64,000 bases of DNA, taken from a bacterium (lineage in GTDB: Bacteria; UBA8248). Below, piece after piece: positions 51,629 through 61,980 of the stretch; position 1 is the stretch's first letter, and each line of letters opens with the position of its first letter. The position numbers and the translations under genes were made by a program. The stretch spans positions 429,742 to 493,741 of the forward strand of contig JAJDYR010000037.1 of NCBI GenBank assembly GCA_022825065.1, read 5' to 3'. The notes under the pieces were generated by a model. It was given only the letters and a program-made list of their open reading frames with translations, was not told the origin of the DNA and ran no database searches.

Positions 51629-51658
51629 TTGCATATGAATTGAGAGTAGGGCTATAGT
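51629..51658 (+). promoter_or_regulatory. Sigma70-like promoter before ispH-ubiA
   Basis: TTGCAT at 51629-51634, 18-base spacer, TATAGT at 51653-51658. The fusion gene starts 59 bases later. Confidence 0.4.
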
Positions 51659-51716
51659 GCGAAAGCGTAAATGTGGTGATAGCCAACATTTTACATTTCG
51701 CTGAGGAGGAGTGTAA

Positions 51717-53435
51717 TTGAGAGTCAAACTGGCTAAGACGGCTGGTTTTTGCTGGGGAGTGGAAAGAGCGCTCGATATAGCCTTGGACACGGTTAACGAT
51801 GCATCCAGCGAAGTTTTGACGCATGGGCCACTAATTCATAACCCGCAAACGGTGGAATTGCTGGAAGATAAAAGTGTTTTTGTGTCTGATCCTCAGGAGA
51901 CGCCAAGTAGTACGAGCTTGGTTGTCATTCGGGCGCATGGTATTTCTCCGCAGGTTCGCGACCGTTTAAGAAGTTCGGGAGCAGGCATTCGAGATGCAAC
52001 ATGCCCGCTGGTCGCCAAGGTTCACGGGGTTATTAGAAAACATTCCCGTATGGGCGCTTTCACGGTGATCATCGGTGAGGAAGGACATCCGGAGGTGGAT
52101 GGTCACAAGGGCTACGCTGAGGCTGGCAGCCATCTGATAACCTGCATGGAAGATGTGGCCGAACTCCCGGAGATTGGTGAACGCCCCGTCGTGGTGGTCG
52201 CACAGACGACAATCAATATGCGGGAATGGAAAGATGTCGAAGAAGCTATTTTGAGGAAATACCCCCAGGCCCAGATGTTTAATACGATATGTGATGCAAC
52301 TGAGGTTCGTCAGGAAGAGGTAAAGAAACTAGCACCCGATGTTGACCTGATGGTCGTTGTAGGTGGTCGCAACAGCGGCAATACGAATCGCTTGGTAGAA
52401 GTGGCGAAAGAGGGGGGAGCGGATTCGATTCTCATTGAAACTGAAGATGAGATAAATGAGGAATTTTTACAACAATACAAGAATATCGCTGTTACAGCGG
52501 GTGCATCTACACCGGATTGGATGATTAGGCGTGTTGTGAATCGAATAGAGGCGATTCCAGATCCGAATCCAAATTTCGTTGACAAGATATTTGATGTCGT
52601 CAAGATGCTGTCGAGAGCAAATGTTCTTCTTTTTCTGTCTGCGCTATTGGGTAGTACCGCCATTACGGTCTTAGGTGGTTTCCCCTTTTCGATGAAACTT
52701 GCCATAACTGCAGGTCTTTTTCTTTTCGCTGCTCATACGATAAATCGTTGTGTTAGTTATGAAGCAGATAGGTACAATGAGCCTAATCGCGCTCAGTTTT
52801 ATGAAAGGCACAAGACCACATTATTATCCTTTGCTGTAGTTGCTGCTTTTATATCGATCCTGTTCGGTGTCAGTGTCTCCTATTTGACCGGGGGCATTAT
52901 GATCGTTGGATTGATTTGGGCTATTTTCTGCAGCCTTAAGCTCGAACCTCGGGCCCTCGTTAGCAGGGTAATGAATTTCCCGACCCTGAAAATTTTGGTT
53001 CTTGCAACGGGATGGACCTTTGGCATGGCATTTTTACCTGCATTGGCGAATTCACAGTTGATTTCCGCTGGTTGGGGAGTATCTATATTCGTCGCCTTCG
53101 GTTTGATTTTCTTCAAGACTGGCTTGATGGAATTGAGAGATATTCAGGGCGACCGAATCGTGGGCAAAAGAACCTTGCCGATCGTTCTGGGCAAAGAGCA
53201 GACAGAAGCACTTTTAGGAGTAATTTGTGCTGCATTGGCTGTAGTTCTTGTTAGTGCTTCTATCAATGGGTGGGTGGCCCCATTGTTTGGTTATGCGATG
53301 CTCATTCCGGTTATTTATGCAGGTGCATGTCTCTACTGGTATACAAAAAAGATATTGGGACATAGCGGACTCATGGAAGCAGCCACCGATCAAATATTTA
53401 TAATTGCTGGTGTTTTAGTCTTATTAGTAGTCTAG
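51717..53435 (+). CDS. ispH: IspH-UbiA fusion protein (HMBPP reductase plus prenyltransferase domain)
   Basis: 572 residues. Residues 1-285 are a complete IspH (4-hydroxy-3-methylbut-2-enyl diphosphate reductase, last step of the MEP pathway): the three Fe-S Cys sit at 12, 96 and 192 (GFCWGV, DATCPLV, TICDATEVR), with the AHG and GGRNSGNTNRL motifs. Residues about 290-572 are a membrane domain with seven to nine helices and UbiA-type sequence: the second aspartate motif ELRDIQGDRIVGKRTLP is clear, while the first is degenerate (NRCVSYEADRYNEPNR instead of ND..D...D). Start is TTG with AGGAGG at 7 bases. No stop or frameshift lies between domains. UbiA enzymes attach prenyl chains to aromatic rings. 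Confidence 0.9.
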   Translation: MRVKLAKTAGFCWGVERALDIALDTVNDASSEVLTHGPLIHNPQTVELLEDKSVFVSDPQETPSSTSLVVIRAHGISPQVRDRLRSSGAGIRDATCPLVAKVHGVIRKHSRMGAFTVIIGEEGHPEVDGHKGYAEAGSHLITCMEDVAELPEIGERPVVVVAQTTINMREWKDVEEAILRKYPQAQMFNTICDATEVRQEEVKKLAPDVDLMVVVGGRNSGNTNRLVEVAKEGGADSILIETEDEINEEFLQQYKNIAVTAGASTPDWMIRRVVNRIEAIPDPNPNFVDKIFDVVKMLSRANVLLFLSALLGSTAITVLGGFPFSMKLAITAGLFLFAAHTINRCVSYEADRYNEPNRAQFYERHKTTLLSFAVVAAFISILFGVSVSYLTGGIMIVGLIWAIFCSLKLEPRALVSRVMNFPTLKILVLATGWTFGMAFLPALANSQLISAGWGVSIFVAFGLIFFKTGLMELRDIQGDRIVGKRTLPIVLGKEQTEALLGVICAALAVVLVSASINGWVAPLFGYAMLIPVIYAGACLYWYTKKILGHSGLMEAATDQIFIIAGVLVLLVV

Positions 53436-53444
53436 TTTTTACCT

Positions 53445-53490
53445 CCCATTAAAAAAGCCGCGCTTCGTGATGCGCGGCTTTTTTAATGGG
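53445..53490. terminator. Bidirectional Rho-independent terminator
   Basis: CCCATTAAAAAAGCCGCGC and its exact complement GCGCGGCTTTTTTAATGGG around a TTCGTGAT loop; T-runs on both strands, serving the fusion gene and the converging PxxKW gene. Confidence 0.85.
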
Positions 53491-53515
53491 AGCGAATGTA
53501 ATAACGATCTTGGTT

Positions 53516-53836
53516 TTAGATTCCTCTCGCGGCTCGTTTTGAGGCCTTGAGAGGGTTCAGTTTTTTCTCTAGCGGCGCTTCAAAATCTAATTTAATGTGT
53601 GTCGCGAGAGGGCATCTGCCCCGCTCCCAGCGGTTTTCCGGATTAGGGAATTTTGCGCAATACTTTCCTTTTGGAAACTCTATGATGTGCTCGCATGCTT
53701 TCTCATCATCACCCGAAAGGCATTCCTCCACGACAGGGAAGCAGGAACTTCCATTGTACGAACATGTATTTTGGCCATTAGAGCCTTTCGATGCAAAATG
53801 ACATTCTACAGGCGCTTCTAAAACCGTACACTCCAT
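53516..53836 (-). CDS. PxxKW-family cysteine-rich protein
   Basis: 106 residues. Cysteine spacing (MECTVLEAPVECHF, NTCSYNGSSCFPVVEECL, CEHIIEFPKGKYCAKFPNPENRW, GRCPLATHIK) and the C-terminal KLNPLKASKRAARG match this small family, described mainly from deltaproteobacteria. The name-giving PxxKW appears here as PENRW, a Lys to Arg change. No signal peptide; the Cys could bind metal or a cluster, but function is unknown in the family. Start ATG with GGGGGA at 7 bases; five residues of the track rejected. Confidence 0.8.
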   Translation of the reverse strand: MECTVLEAPVECHFASKGSNGQNTCSYNGSSCFPVVEECLSGDDEKACEHIIEFPKGKYCAKFPNPENRWERGRCPLATHIKLDFEAPLEKKLNPLKASKRAARGI

Positions 53837-54499
<663 letters not shown>

Positions 54500-54511
54500 C
54501 GATATCTTCCC

Positions 54512-57253
54512 ATGACGCCATCTCTCAATAATTTATCAAAACTTCAAAACGACATTCGGGAAACAACCCTTGCTGCTTGTGGTTGGGAACGAAGCGTTTT
54601 TCTCCGCTATATCAAGGACGCTTATGCGCAGGCCGGAGAGTGTATAAGCAATGCGCAGTCTGAGGGCGCGGGCGGATATGAGTTATGTGAAGCGCATGCG
54701 AATTTTATGGATGCGTATATAGCTCAGGTTTATGTGTACGCTTTAGAAGGAGAAAAGAGGAAATCCGGCAATATTAATCAGTCGTTTCCATGCGCTTTGG
54801 TTGCTATTGGTGGATATGGCCGGGGGGAATTGTCTCCCAACTCAGATATCGACCTGTTGTTTTTGTTTTCAGGACATGAGGGGCAAATCAGCGAATTGAT
54901 TCGCTCTGTCTTGTATCTGATGTGGGATGCGGGTCTTACGATTGGCCATAGCGCCAGAACTATTTCTAATTGTCTGAAAATTGCCAAGGAAGATTACCAA
55001 AGCGAAACCGCCATGTTGGAAAATCGATTGTTGGCGGGTAGCGAAGAAGTGTTTCTGGAATTCAATAAGAAATTCGATGGTTACATACAGCGTGTAGCGA
55101 AAAGTTCTCACCTTCGGAATCGGCTTGAAGAACGAATGAGACGATACCGATCATGGGATCCCTCGGTTTATGTTCTCGAGCCAAACGTGAAAGAAAGTGC
55201 AGGGGGGTTGCGGGATTTTCATGCCGTTTGCTGGTTGGCCAAGACTTTCGGCATGAAGGAAATGGATGAGATGTGGCGCAAGGGTTGGGTGCCACAAGCG
55301 GAGTTTGAAAAAGCGATGCAGGCTTATGATTTTCTTCTTCGTATACGGGCTCAGCTGCATATCCGCGCAAAAGCTAAGAACGATATGCTTAATTTTTCGG
55401 CACAGGCAGAAGTTGCTCCTGAATTAGGTTATGAAGACGAAGAAAGCGCGTTGGCCAGTGAGTGTTTGATGCGTGATTATTTCTTGCATGCAAGAAACTT
55501 GCATATTTTTTGCCGTGATTTTTTTGAAACTCTCGAAGATCATTTAAAGAGCAGAAGGTGGGTCAATAGAAAACCGAAGCTCCAACCTCTTGAAGATGGG
55601 CTGGCTTTGCAGGATTACCATACGCTTGTGTTGGATGAGTCTAACCCTCGAGCAATCCTGGAAAATCCTACGGGCTTGATGAAGATATTCGAGTGTCAAT
55701 ATCGTTTTGGATGTCGCTTATCGCCGAATGTAAGAAACTTCGTTCGAGCTCATCTGGATACCGTTGATGACAATTTTCGCGCTTCGCCTGATGTAAGGGA
55801 CAGCTTTTTACGGATATTGAATGGCAAAGCCGGCGTAACGTCCACGATGCACGAAATGCACGGTCTCGGTTTACTGGGGTGTTATATCCCCGAATTTGAA
55901 CCACTGACTTGTTTTGTTCAGTACGATCATTACCATCGATATACAGCGGATGAACATACTTTGCTCACGTTAGCGGCATTGGATGAGCTTACATATACGA
56001 AAGATGTGTCTTTGCAGCATGTAGCCCATATTCATAGAGAGATGGAACGTACGAATATATTGAGGCTTGCGCTATTATTTCATGATATTGGCAAAGCGAG
56101 AGGGCCGAGGCATGTGCATAAAAGCGCATCTGCACTTCCCGATATTATTATGCGCATGGGTCTACCGGCAGACCAGGGGAGCACTATCGAATTTTTGGTG
56201 GCCTGCCATATTGAAATGAGCATCACGGCCGAAAGGCGTGATATCGATGATCCCGTCTTGATCAGCAATTTCGCCGATAAAATAGGGACGGTGGAAAGGC
56301 TCCAAATGCTTTATCTCTTGACGTACGCAGATATATCCGCCGTTGCCCCCGGTATGTGGAATGAGTGGCGAAGCGCCTTGATTTATGAATTGTACAAACG
56401 AGTGCTGAGGGTGATGGAGACAGGAGAGGATTTATACAGGAAAAAGCGCAGGGAAGATATTGTAGAACAAGTTAGTTTAGAAGCCAGGGCGGGAGGAAGT
56501 CGAATAGGGCGTGAGGAAATCGCAAAGCATATGGAATCCATGCCGGACAGATATCGTACCGGGACTCCACCTCAAGACATCCTGCGCCACATCGAGCTTG
56601 GGGCTCGTCTTTCAGATGAAACGATATGCGAGATCGATATCACGCATCGCAGGAGACGGGGAAATACGCTCTTGACACTGTTGTGCAAGGACCAACTCGG
56701 TTTGTTCGCACTTATCGCAGGCGCGTTTGCTGTGTACGAACTAAACATTTTGGACGCGAAAGTATATACACGCGAAGATGGTTTGGTGATAGATACTTTT
56801 GAAGTTGTAGATTCCGAGGGAAAAGCCGTCGTCGATGAAGGTCTTTGGAATAAATTTCGCAAATCGCTGGAACGGTTGCTGTCGGGCGAACTTGAATTGT
56901 TGGAATTTCTGGGCAGGAGCAAAAAATATTTACGATTAAAGAAACGAATGTCGTTCGATTTACCGATCTTGGTAGAATTTGATCAGAATGCAAGTGGAGA
57001 TGCAACGGTTCTCGAGGTTGTTGCACCGGATAGACACGGCCTTCTGGCCCAGATTGCGCAATTCTTCGTACATGAGGGGATTTCTATCTCTCGGGCCAAA
57101 ATCACAACGGAAGGCCAATGTGCTGTGGATGCTTTCTATATCACGGACAATAACGGTGAAAAAATAAAGGATACAACCAGACTCGAGGAGTTGTGCGTGC
57201 ATCTGAGCGAAATTCTTGAAGAAGGGCGCCCAATCGGCGCCATAGTGTCATGA
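54512..57253 (+). CDS. glnD: Bifunctional uridylyltransferase/uridylyl-removing enzyme
   Basis: 913 residues. The nucleotidyltransferase motif GGYGRGELSPNSDIDLLFLF is at about residues 98-117, the HD domain LLFHDIGKARGPRHVHKSA near 522, and two ACT domains at the end (LCKDQLGLFALIAGAF near 723, and EVVAPDRHGLLAQIAQFF near 835). It is the glutamine sensor that adds UMP to PII at low glutamine and removes it at high glutamine. It forms an operon with glnB and, 82 bases on, glnA. Confidence 0.95.
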   Translation: MTPSLNNLSKLQNDIRETTLAACGWERSVFLRYIKDAYAQAGECISNAQSEGAGGYELCEAHANFMDAYIAQVYVYALEGEKRKSGNINQSFPCALVAIGGYGRGELSPNSDIDLLFLFSGHEGQISELIRSVLYLMWDAGLTIGHSARTISNCLKIAKEDYQSETAMLENRLLAGSEEVFLEFNKKFDGYIQRVAKSSHLRNRLEERMRRYRSWDPSVYVLEPNVKESAGGLRDFHAVCWLAKTFGMKEMDEMWRKGWVPQAEFEKAMQAYDFLLRIRAQLHIRAKAKNDMLNFSAQAEVAPELGYEDEESALASECLMRDYFLHARNLHIFCRDFFETLEDHLKSRRWVNRKPKLQPLEDGLALQDYHTLVLDESNPRAILENPTGLMKIFECQYRFGCRLSPNVRNFVRAHLDTVDDNFRASPDVRDSFLRILNGKAGVTSTMHEMHGLGLLGCYIPEFEPLTCFVQYDHYHRYTADEHTLLTLAALDELTYTKDVSLQHVAHIHREMERTNILRLALLFHDIGKARGPRHVHKSASALPDIIMRMGLPADQGSTIEFLVACHIEMSITAERRDIDDPVLISNFADKIGTVERLQMLYLLTYADISAVAPGMWNEWRSALIYELYKRVLRVMETGEDLYRKKRREDIVEQVSLEARAGGSRIGREEIAKHMESMPDRYRTGTPPQDILRHIELGARLSDETICEIDITHRRRRGNTLLTLLCKDQLGLFALIAGAFAVYELNILDAKVYTREDGLVIDTFEVVDSEGKAVVDEGLWNKFRKSLERLLSGELELLEFLGRSKKYLRLKKRMSFDLPILVEFDQNASGDATVLEVVAPDRHGLLAQIAQFFVHEGISISRAKITTEGQCAVDAFYITDNNGEKIKDTTRLEELCVHLSEILEEGRPIGAIVS

Positions 57254-57335
57254 CAAAGCCGAAGGGGCTGAACAATTCCTGGTTTTGTGCCGATGATTTC
57301 TCGCAAAACCGCAATTCTGCATGGAGGTGTAACAG

Positions 57336-58748
57336 ATGGTTGAAGATGTCTTGAAGTTGGCTAAGGAAAGCGGCGCCCAAATGGTTGACTATCGTTTCAT
57401 AGATATGCCCGGTATGTGGCAGCACTTCTCGGCGCACATCGGTACTCTTGAGGAAGATACCTTCGAAGAAGGTGTCGGTTTTGACGGCTCGAGTATCCGG
57501 GGGTTTCAAAGCATCGATCAGAGCGACATGCTTCTCATTCCGGACCCGACGACTGCGTTCATGGATCCATTCCTGAAAATTCCGACCTTGGTTCTTATCT
57601 GTGACATCAAGGATCCGGTTACGCTCGAACTCTACGATCGGGACCCCCGTCACATTGCCATCAAGGCGGAACAGTACATGAAGTCTACAGGTATCGGGGA
57701 CGTCGCTTATTTTGGCCCCGAAGCTGAGTTTTTCGTGTTCGACGACGTGCGCTATTCCGGTTCGGAAAATCATGCTTTCTACGAGGTTGATTCATCTGAG
57801 GCCGCCTGGAACACGGGCGCCAACGAAGATCCGAACCTCGGCCACAAGAACCGTTACAAAGAAGGCTATTTCCCCGTGCCGCCCAACGATACGCTACAGG
57901 ACGTCCGCTCGGAGATGATGTTGACGATGCTCGAATCTGGCGTCGAGTGTGAAGTGCACCACCATGAAGTGGCCTCGGCCGGGCAGTGTGAAATCGATAT
58001 TCGATTCGACACTCTGGTGACCACAGCGGATAAGCTGATGAAGTACAAATACATCGTCAAGAACGTGGCGAGAAAACATGGAAAGACGGCGACCTTTATG
58101 CCGAAACCCGTTTTTCTGGACAACGGCACCGGAATGCACTGCCACCAGAGCATTTGGAAAGACGGCAAGAATATCATGTATCGTGCGGGAACCTATGGCG
58201 ATTTGAGTCCTGACGCGCTTTACTACATCGGTGGTTTGTTGAAGCATGCGCCCGCATTGTTGGCTTTCACGAACCCGACGACGAACAGCTACCGCCGCTT
58301 GGTGCCGGGTTATGAGGCGCCTATCAACTTGATCTACAGCTGCCGCAACAGAAGCGCATGCGTGCGCATTCCGATGTATTCTTCAAGCGAGAAGGCCAAG
58401 AGGGTCGAATTCCGCTGCCCTGACCCTTCATGCAACCCCTATATGGCCTTCGCCGCGATGCTGATGGCGGGTCTGGACGGCATTCAGAATAAAATCATGC
58501 CGCCAGAGCCTATTGACAAGAATCTCTACGATCTCGGTCCCGAGGAAAAGGGCAGCGTTGAGCAGACGCCTGGAAGTCTCCCTGAGGCTCTGGATGCGCT
58601 CGAGGCGGACTACGAATTCTTGCTGAAAGGCGACGTGTTTACGAAGGATGTCATTGACAACTGGATCGAATACAAGCGTGTAGAGGAAGTGGATGCGGTT
58701 CGACTGCGTCCGCATCCCCACGAATTCCATCTCTACTATGACATTTAA
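57336..58748 (+). CDS. glnA: Glutamine synthetase, type I
   Basis: 470 residues, GSI-beta length. The N-terminal [17 protein letters not shown] and [12 protein letters not shown], the ATP site [16 protein letters not shown], and [12 protein letters not shown] with the glutamate-binding region are all intact. Near the end [13 protein letters not shown] holds the Tyr that is adenylylated in enterics, so control by a GlnE-type enzyme is expected; no glnE is in the window. Assimilates ammonium into glutamine. The start has GGAGG at 8 bases. Codon use is richer in GC than in glnD. Confidence 0.96.
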   Translation: MVEDVLKLAKESGAQMVDYRFIDMPGMWQHFSAHIGTLEEDTFEEGVGFDGSSIRGFQSIDQSDMLLIPDPTTAFMDPFLKIPTLVLICDIKDPVTLELYDRDPRHIAIKAEQYMKSTGIGDVAYFGPEAEFFVFDDVRYSGSENHAFYEVDSSEAAWNTGANEDPNLGHKNRYKEGYFPVPPNDTLQDVRSEMMLTMLESGVECEVHHHEVASAGQCEIDIRFDTLVTTADKLMKYKYIVKNVARKHGKTATFMPKPVFLDNGTGMHCHQSIWKDGKNIMYRAGTYGDLSPDALYYIGGLLKHAPALLAFTNPTTNSYRRLVPGYEAPINLIYSCRNRSACVRIPMYSSSEKAKRVEFRCPDPSCNPYMAFAAMLMAGLDGIQNKIMPPEPIDKNLYDLGPEEKGSVEQTPGSLPEALDALEADYEFLLKGDVFTKDVIDNWIEYKRVEEVDAVRLRPHPHEFHLYYDI

Positions 58749-58785
58749 ATTTTAGCTTCACCGATTCTGAAAAGCGGAAAACAGT

Positions 58786-58826
58786 AATAAACCCCTCGGG
58801 TAGACCATTCACTCGAGGGGTTTATT
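58786..58826. terminator. Hairpin terminator after glnA
   Basis: AATAAACCCCTCG and CGAGGGGTTTATT, 13-base perfect arms, 15-base loop, moderate T-run. Lies between converging glnA and lutBC. Confidence 0.65.
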
Positions 58827-58873
58827 CATAGAGTCGTGCAAAATACTTCATTTTAGCTTCGGCAGGTGACTGA

Positions 58874-60994
58874 TCACGAGTCTCCCGCGATGAGCGCGTC
58901 AGGAACGATAATCGCAAAAACATCTCGAGGGCCATGTACGCCTTTGATGAGCGTCAGGGCGATGTCGGCCGAACGGCTGGGTCCCGTGATGATGTTGACA
59001 CAACTGGGCGAGGCTCCCTCTCCTTGCTTGAGGGTTCTTTCGAGTTCAGGTCCCAGCGAGGATATATGGGGCAGGATGTTCTTTTCAGGAATGAGGGCCA
59101 GGTGAGTTTCCGGTAGCAGGGAGTGAAGGCGCGGATGGCCGGGCCCGCTCCGCAAGACGATACTGCCTGTTTCTGCAATCGCCCAGTCGCAGCCTGTGAT
59201 TCCGATTCCACACCGGGCGATGTCGTCTCGGTTATCTCCGTCATTCGATGGAAAAATCACGTCAAAACCTTCTTCGACAAGCCAATTGACTACATCGATT
59301 GGCAAGCCGTCGCTGATGGCAACGGGGTATTCTTTCCATTTGGCCGCCAAGCTGAGGACATATTCTCGAATTTCGCCAATGGAATTCGGGTGATGAACAG
59401 GATTCGCAATCGCTTCAAACTCCGTGGAAAAGCGAGCGGCAGTGTCCGGAACAATAATTTCCGGCAATGGACCCTCGGGGGCTTCAAAGCTTCCGTGCGA
59501 TATTCCGTGGGCCGAGTCCAGGGCATGATGCGTTTTTTCGATAATTGCGTCCGGGCTGTCCATTCGCGATGTGTCAGGAAGTGTTGAAGACGAATCGCTG
59601 ATCCGTCGCTTCTGCTCTCGCCAGCGCGCTCGAAAACTTTTTTTTGCAATTTTGGGAAGATCCCGCCCCTGGGCCCATGCGCCGAGGGGCCCAGGTAGCC
59701 TTGCGGCCGCTTTTGCATTCAGGAATCTTGAAAAAACGGACCCCAACTTGAAACCCGTCTCCCAAATGAAGGGTTTGCGCATGGCCATACCCAGCAAGCG
59801 AAATGAGAACCTTTCCATCAGTGCATTATTTTTCTTGGCCGTTCTCGCTTCTCTCATTTCCAGTAACATGCGGGGAATGTCTACAAATACGGGGCAGGCG
59901 TCCATGCAGGCGCCGCATAGACTCGATGCCGCGGGAAGTTCTCCGGAAACGTCGAGACCGCGAAGCATGGGACTTAGGATAGACCCGATTGGTCCACCGT
60001 ATACGGAGTCGTATGTATGGCCGCCGACTGTCTGGAAAACAGGGCAAGCATTTTGACAAGCCCCGCAGCGGATACAATGAAATGCCTCCTGAAATGGTGT
60101 CCCCAGATGCCTGGAGCGTCCTCCGTCGAGCAGCAAGAGATGAACTTCATCGGGGCCGTCAGACTCGTTTTCTCTTCTTGGCCCGGTTAACATGGTGAAA
60201 TAACTGGTGAGTTTCTGACCCGTTGCGCTTCGCGGAAGTACTGAGAGGAGCGTAAGCGTATCTCGCAGCGTGGGCACTACTTTTTCGAATCCCATAATAG
60301 CGACGTGAACCTTGGGTAGGGTGGTGACGAGTCGCCCGTTCCCCTCGTTCGTAACGAGGCAGAGTGTTCCGGTTTCCGCCACGGCGAAATTCACACCGCT
60401 GATTCCCATCCCCGCGCGCAGGAATTCCGTTCTCAGTTTCTCCCGCGCGATTGACGTGAGCTCCTGGGGGTCAGAACCGGCGTTTGGGTCTACTTTTTCG
60501 CGGAAAAGGTCTTGCACCTGTTGCAACGTCTTATGGATGGCGGGCGCAACGAGGTGGCTCGGCGTCTCGTTGGCCAGTTGTAGTATCCATTCGCCCAGGT
60601 CGGTTTCATAGGGGGTGATCCCCGCCGCCTCCAATGCTTGATTCAGATGGATCTCCTCGGACGCCATGGATTTGCTCTTGACGACCGTTTCGACCCTGTG
60701 TTTGTGGGCGATTTCGAGGACGATTCGCTTTGCGGAATCCGCATCGGGCGCAGAATGAATATGCACGCCGAGATTCTGGAGGCTCCCGAACAGGGTTTCG
60801 AGATGCTTGTCGATCTCGTCGAATGTTTTTCTGCGAATTTCCCTTGCCTTTGCCCGCAAGGCGAGCGGCGCCGCCGTCGATTCGAAAGCCTGAGCGCGCT
60901 GGTTGGCGAATTTGCCCGTAGCCGCGTGAAGGGCTTCCTGCAAAGGGATGTTGATCAATGCGGAAGTCGCGCGCTCGTTGAAAGGCGAATTCAA
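58874..60994 (-). CDS. LutB-LutC-type iron-sulfur/LUD-domain fusion protein
   Basis: About 706 residues. The first 470 residues match LutB: LUD domain (VVKSKSMASEEIHLNQALEAAG, FAVAETGTLCLVTNEGNGR), then two [4Fe-4S] motifs, CIRCGACQNACPVF at about 304 and SLCGACMDACPVFVDIP at about 356. The last 200 residues (CDWAIAETGSIVLRSGPGHPRL, SLLPETHLALIPEKNILP) are a LutC-type LUD domain. In most bacteria lutB and lutC are separate genes. The complex oxidises lactate in the cytosol with LutA. Start at TTG 60994 is chosen because it overlaps the lutA stop (TTGA) and has GAGGA at 9 bases; the track start lies seven codons upstream. Confidence 0.85.
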   Translation of the reverse strand: MNSPFNERATSALINIPLQEALHAATGKFANQRAQAFESTAAPLALRAKAREIRRKTFDEIDKHLETLFGSLQNLGVHIHSAPDADSAKRIVLEIAHKHRVETVVKSKSMASEEIHLNQALEAAGITPYETDLGEWILQLANETPSHLVAPAIHKTLQQVQDLFREKVDPNAGSDPQELTSIAREKLRTEFLRAGMGISGVNFAVAETGTLCLVTNEGNGRLVTTLPKVHVAIMGFEKVVPTLRDTLTLLSVLPRSATGQKLTSYFTMLTGPRRENESDGPDEVHLLLLDGGRSRHLGTPFQEAFHCIRCGACQNACPVFQTVGGHTYDSVYGGPIGSILSPMLRGLDVSGELPAASSLCGACMDACPVFVDIPRMLLEMREARTAKKNNALMERFSFRLLGMAMRKPFIWETGFKLGSVFSRFLNAKAAARLPGPLGAWAQGRDLPKIAKKSFRARWREQKRRISDSSSTLPDTSRMDSPDAIIEKTHHALDSAHGISHGSFEAPEGPLPEIIVPDTAARFSTEFEAIANPVHHPNSIGEIREYVLSLAAKWKEYPVAISDGLPIDVVNWLVEEGFDVIFPSNDGDNRDDIARCGIGITGCDWAIAETGSIVLRSGPGHPRLHSLLPETHLALIPEKNILPHISSLGPELERTLKQGEGASPSCVNIITGPSRSADIALTLIKGVHGPRDVFAIIVPDALIAGDS

Positions 60995-61770
60995 GCCTGG
61001 TCTTCCTCGGGCCAACCCGGATTATTTGGTCCGGAGAGGGCCTGCGCAAGATGGAGAAGTTTGATTTTCGAGTTTCGCTTCGATAATCCACCCGAGATGT
61101 GCAGCATGCAGCCGGCGTCTGCCGCCACGAGCCAGGTTGCATCGACTTTCTCGGCGGATTTGATCTTCTCGTCAAGCATGGCGCATGAGACTTCCGGGAA
61201 TTTAACGGCGAACGAGCCGCCGAACCCGCAGCAGCGGTCGCAATCGGGCAATTCCTCCCGGTTCTCGGCCACCACATCGAGGCACTGGCGGGGCGTTTGG
61301 TTTTCTCCCATGCCGCGCAGCAGGTGGCACGAATCGTGATACACGGTTTTCCCGGGGAGCGTAGCACCGAAATCGTCCACTTTTATCTTGCACAGGAATT
61401 GGGACAATTCGATGACGCGCCCGGAGATTTGCGCGGCTTTTTCCCGCTCCCATGGGTCGTCCGGGAACAAGGTGGGTAAAACACTTTTGAGCATCCAGCC
61501 GCAAGACCCCGAGGGTACGATGATCGGAATGTCTCCCTCCAGCAGGCGCAATTGGGGTTCGAGGATTTTCCTCGCCTCCGCCCTGAAACCGTTGTTGAAG
61601 TGGGGGAGTCCGCAACAGGTGAGACCTTCCGGGAAAATCACCTCGATGTCCGCGCTCTGAATCAAATGGACGGTCGCCTCGCCGACTTCGGGGAAAAACT
61701 GATCTACCAGACACGTGGCGAAGAGGAAGACACGCTTGGGTCGGTTCTCATGCGTTTCAGAAGACATCAT
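60991..61770 (-). CDS. lutA: LutA-type CCG-domain iron-sulfur oxidoreductase subunit
   Basis: 259 residues. Two cysteine-rich CCG blocks, TCCGLPHFNNG near residue 52 and DRCCGFGGSFAVKF near 188, plus the Cys in LFATCLVDQFFPEVG and PSGSCGWML, define the LutA/GlpC-C-terminal type that binds a cubane or heterodisulfide-like cluster. Partner of the lutBC fusion. GGGGAT precedes the ATG. A LutR-type regulator is not seen nearby. Confidence 0.9.
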   Translation of the reverse strand: MMSSETHENRPKRVFLFATCLVDQFFPEVGEATVHLIQSADIEVIFPEGLTCCGLPHFNNGFRAEARKILEPQLRLLEGDIPIIVPSGSCGWMLKSVLPTLFPDDPWEREKAAQISGRVIELSQFLCKIKVDDFGATLPGKTVYHDSCHLLRGMGENQTPRQCLDVVAENREELPDCDRCCGFGGSFAVKFPEVSCAMLDEKIKSAEKVDATWLVAADAGCMLHISGGLSKRNSKIKLLHLAQALSGPNNPGWPEEDQA

Positions 61771-61980
61771 CCGCTATCCCCAGAGAATGCGCAGTCCGAT
61801 ATCGACATATTATGCCGTTTTCCATCTTCAATACAAACAAAGGAAAAGAAGATTCCCATTGAACGGAGGTTGCATAAATGTTAGCTTCCATACGGCTCTG
61901 AAAGGAAGTGAAGAGCACTATTCGTGCTGGCATGGGAAATGCCGGATACCCGTCTCATCATCAACCCCCGAGGTGGAAGA

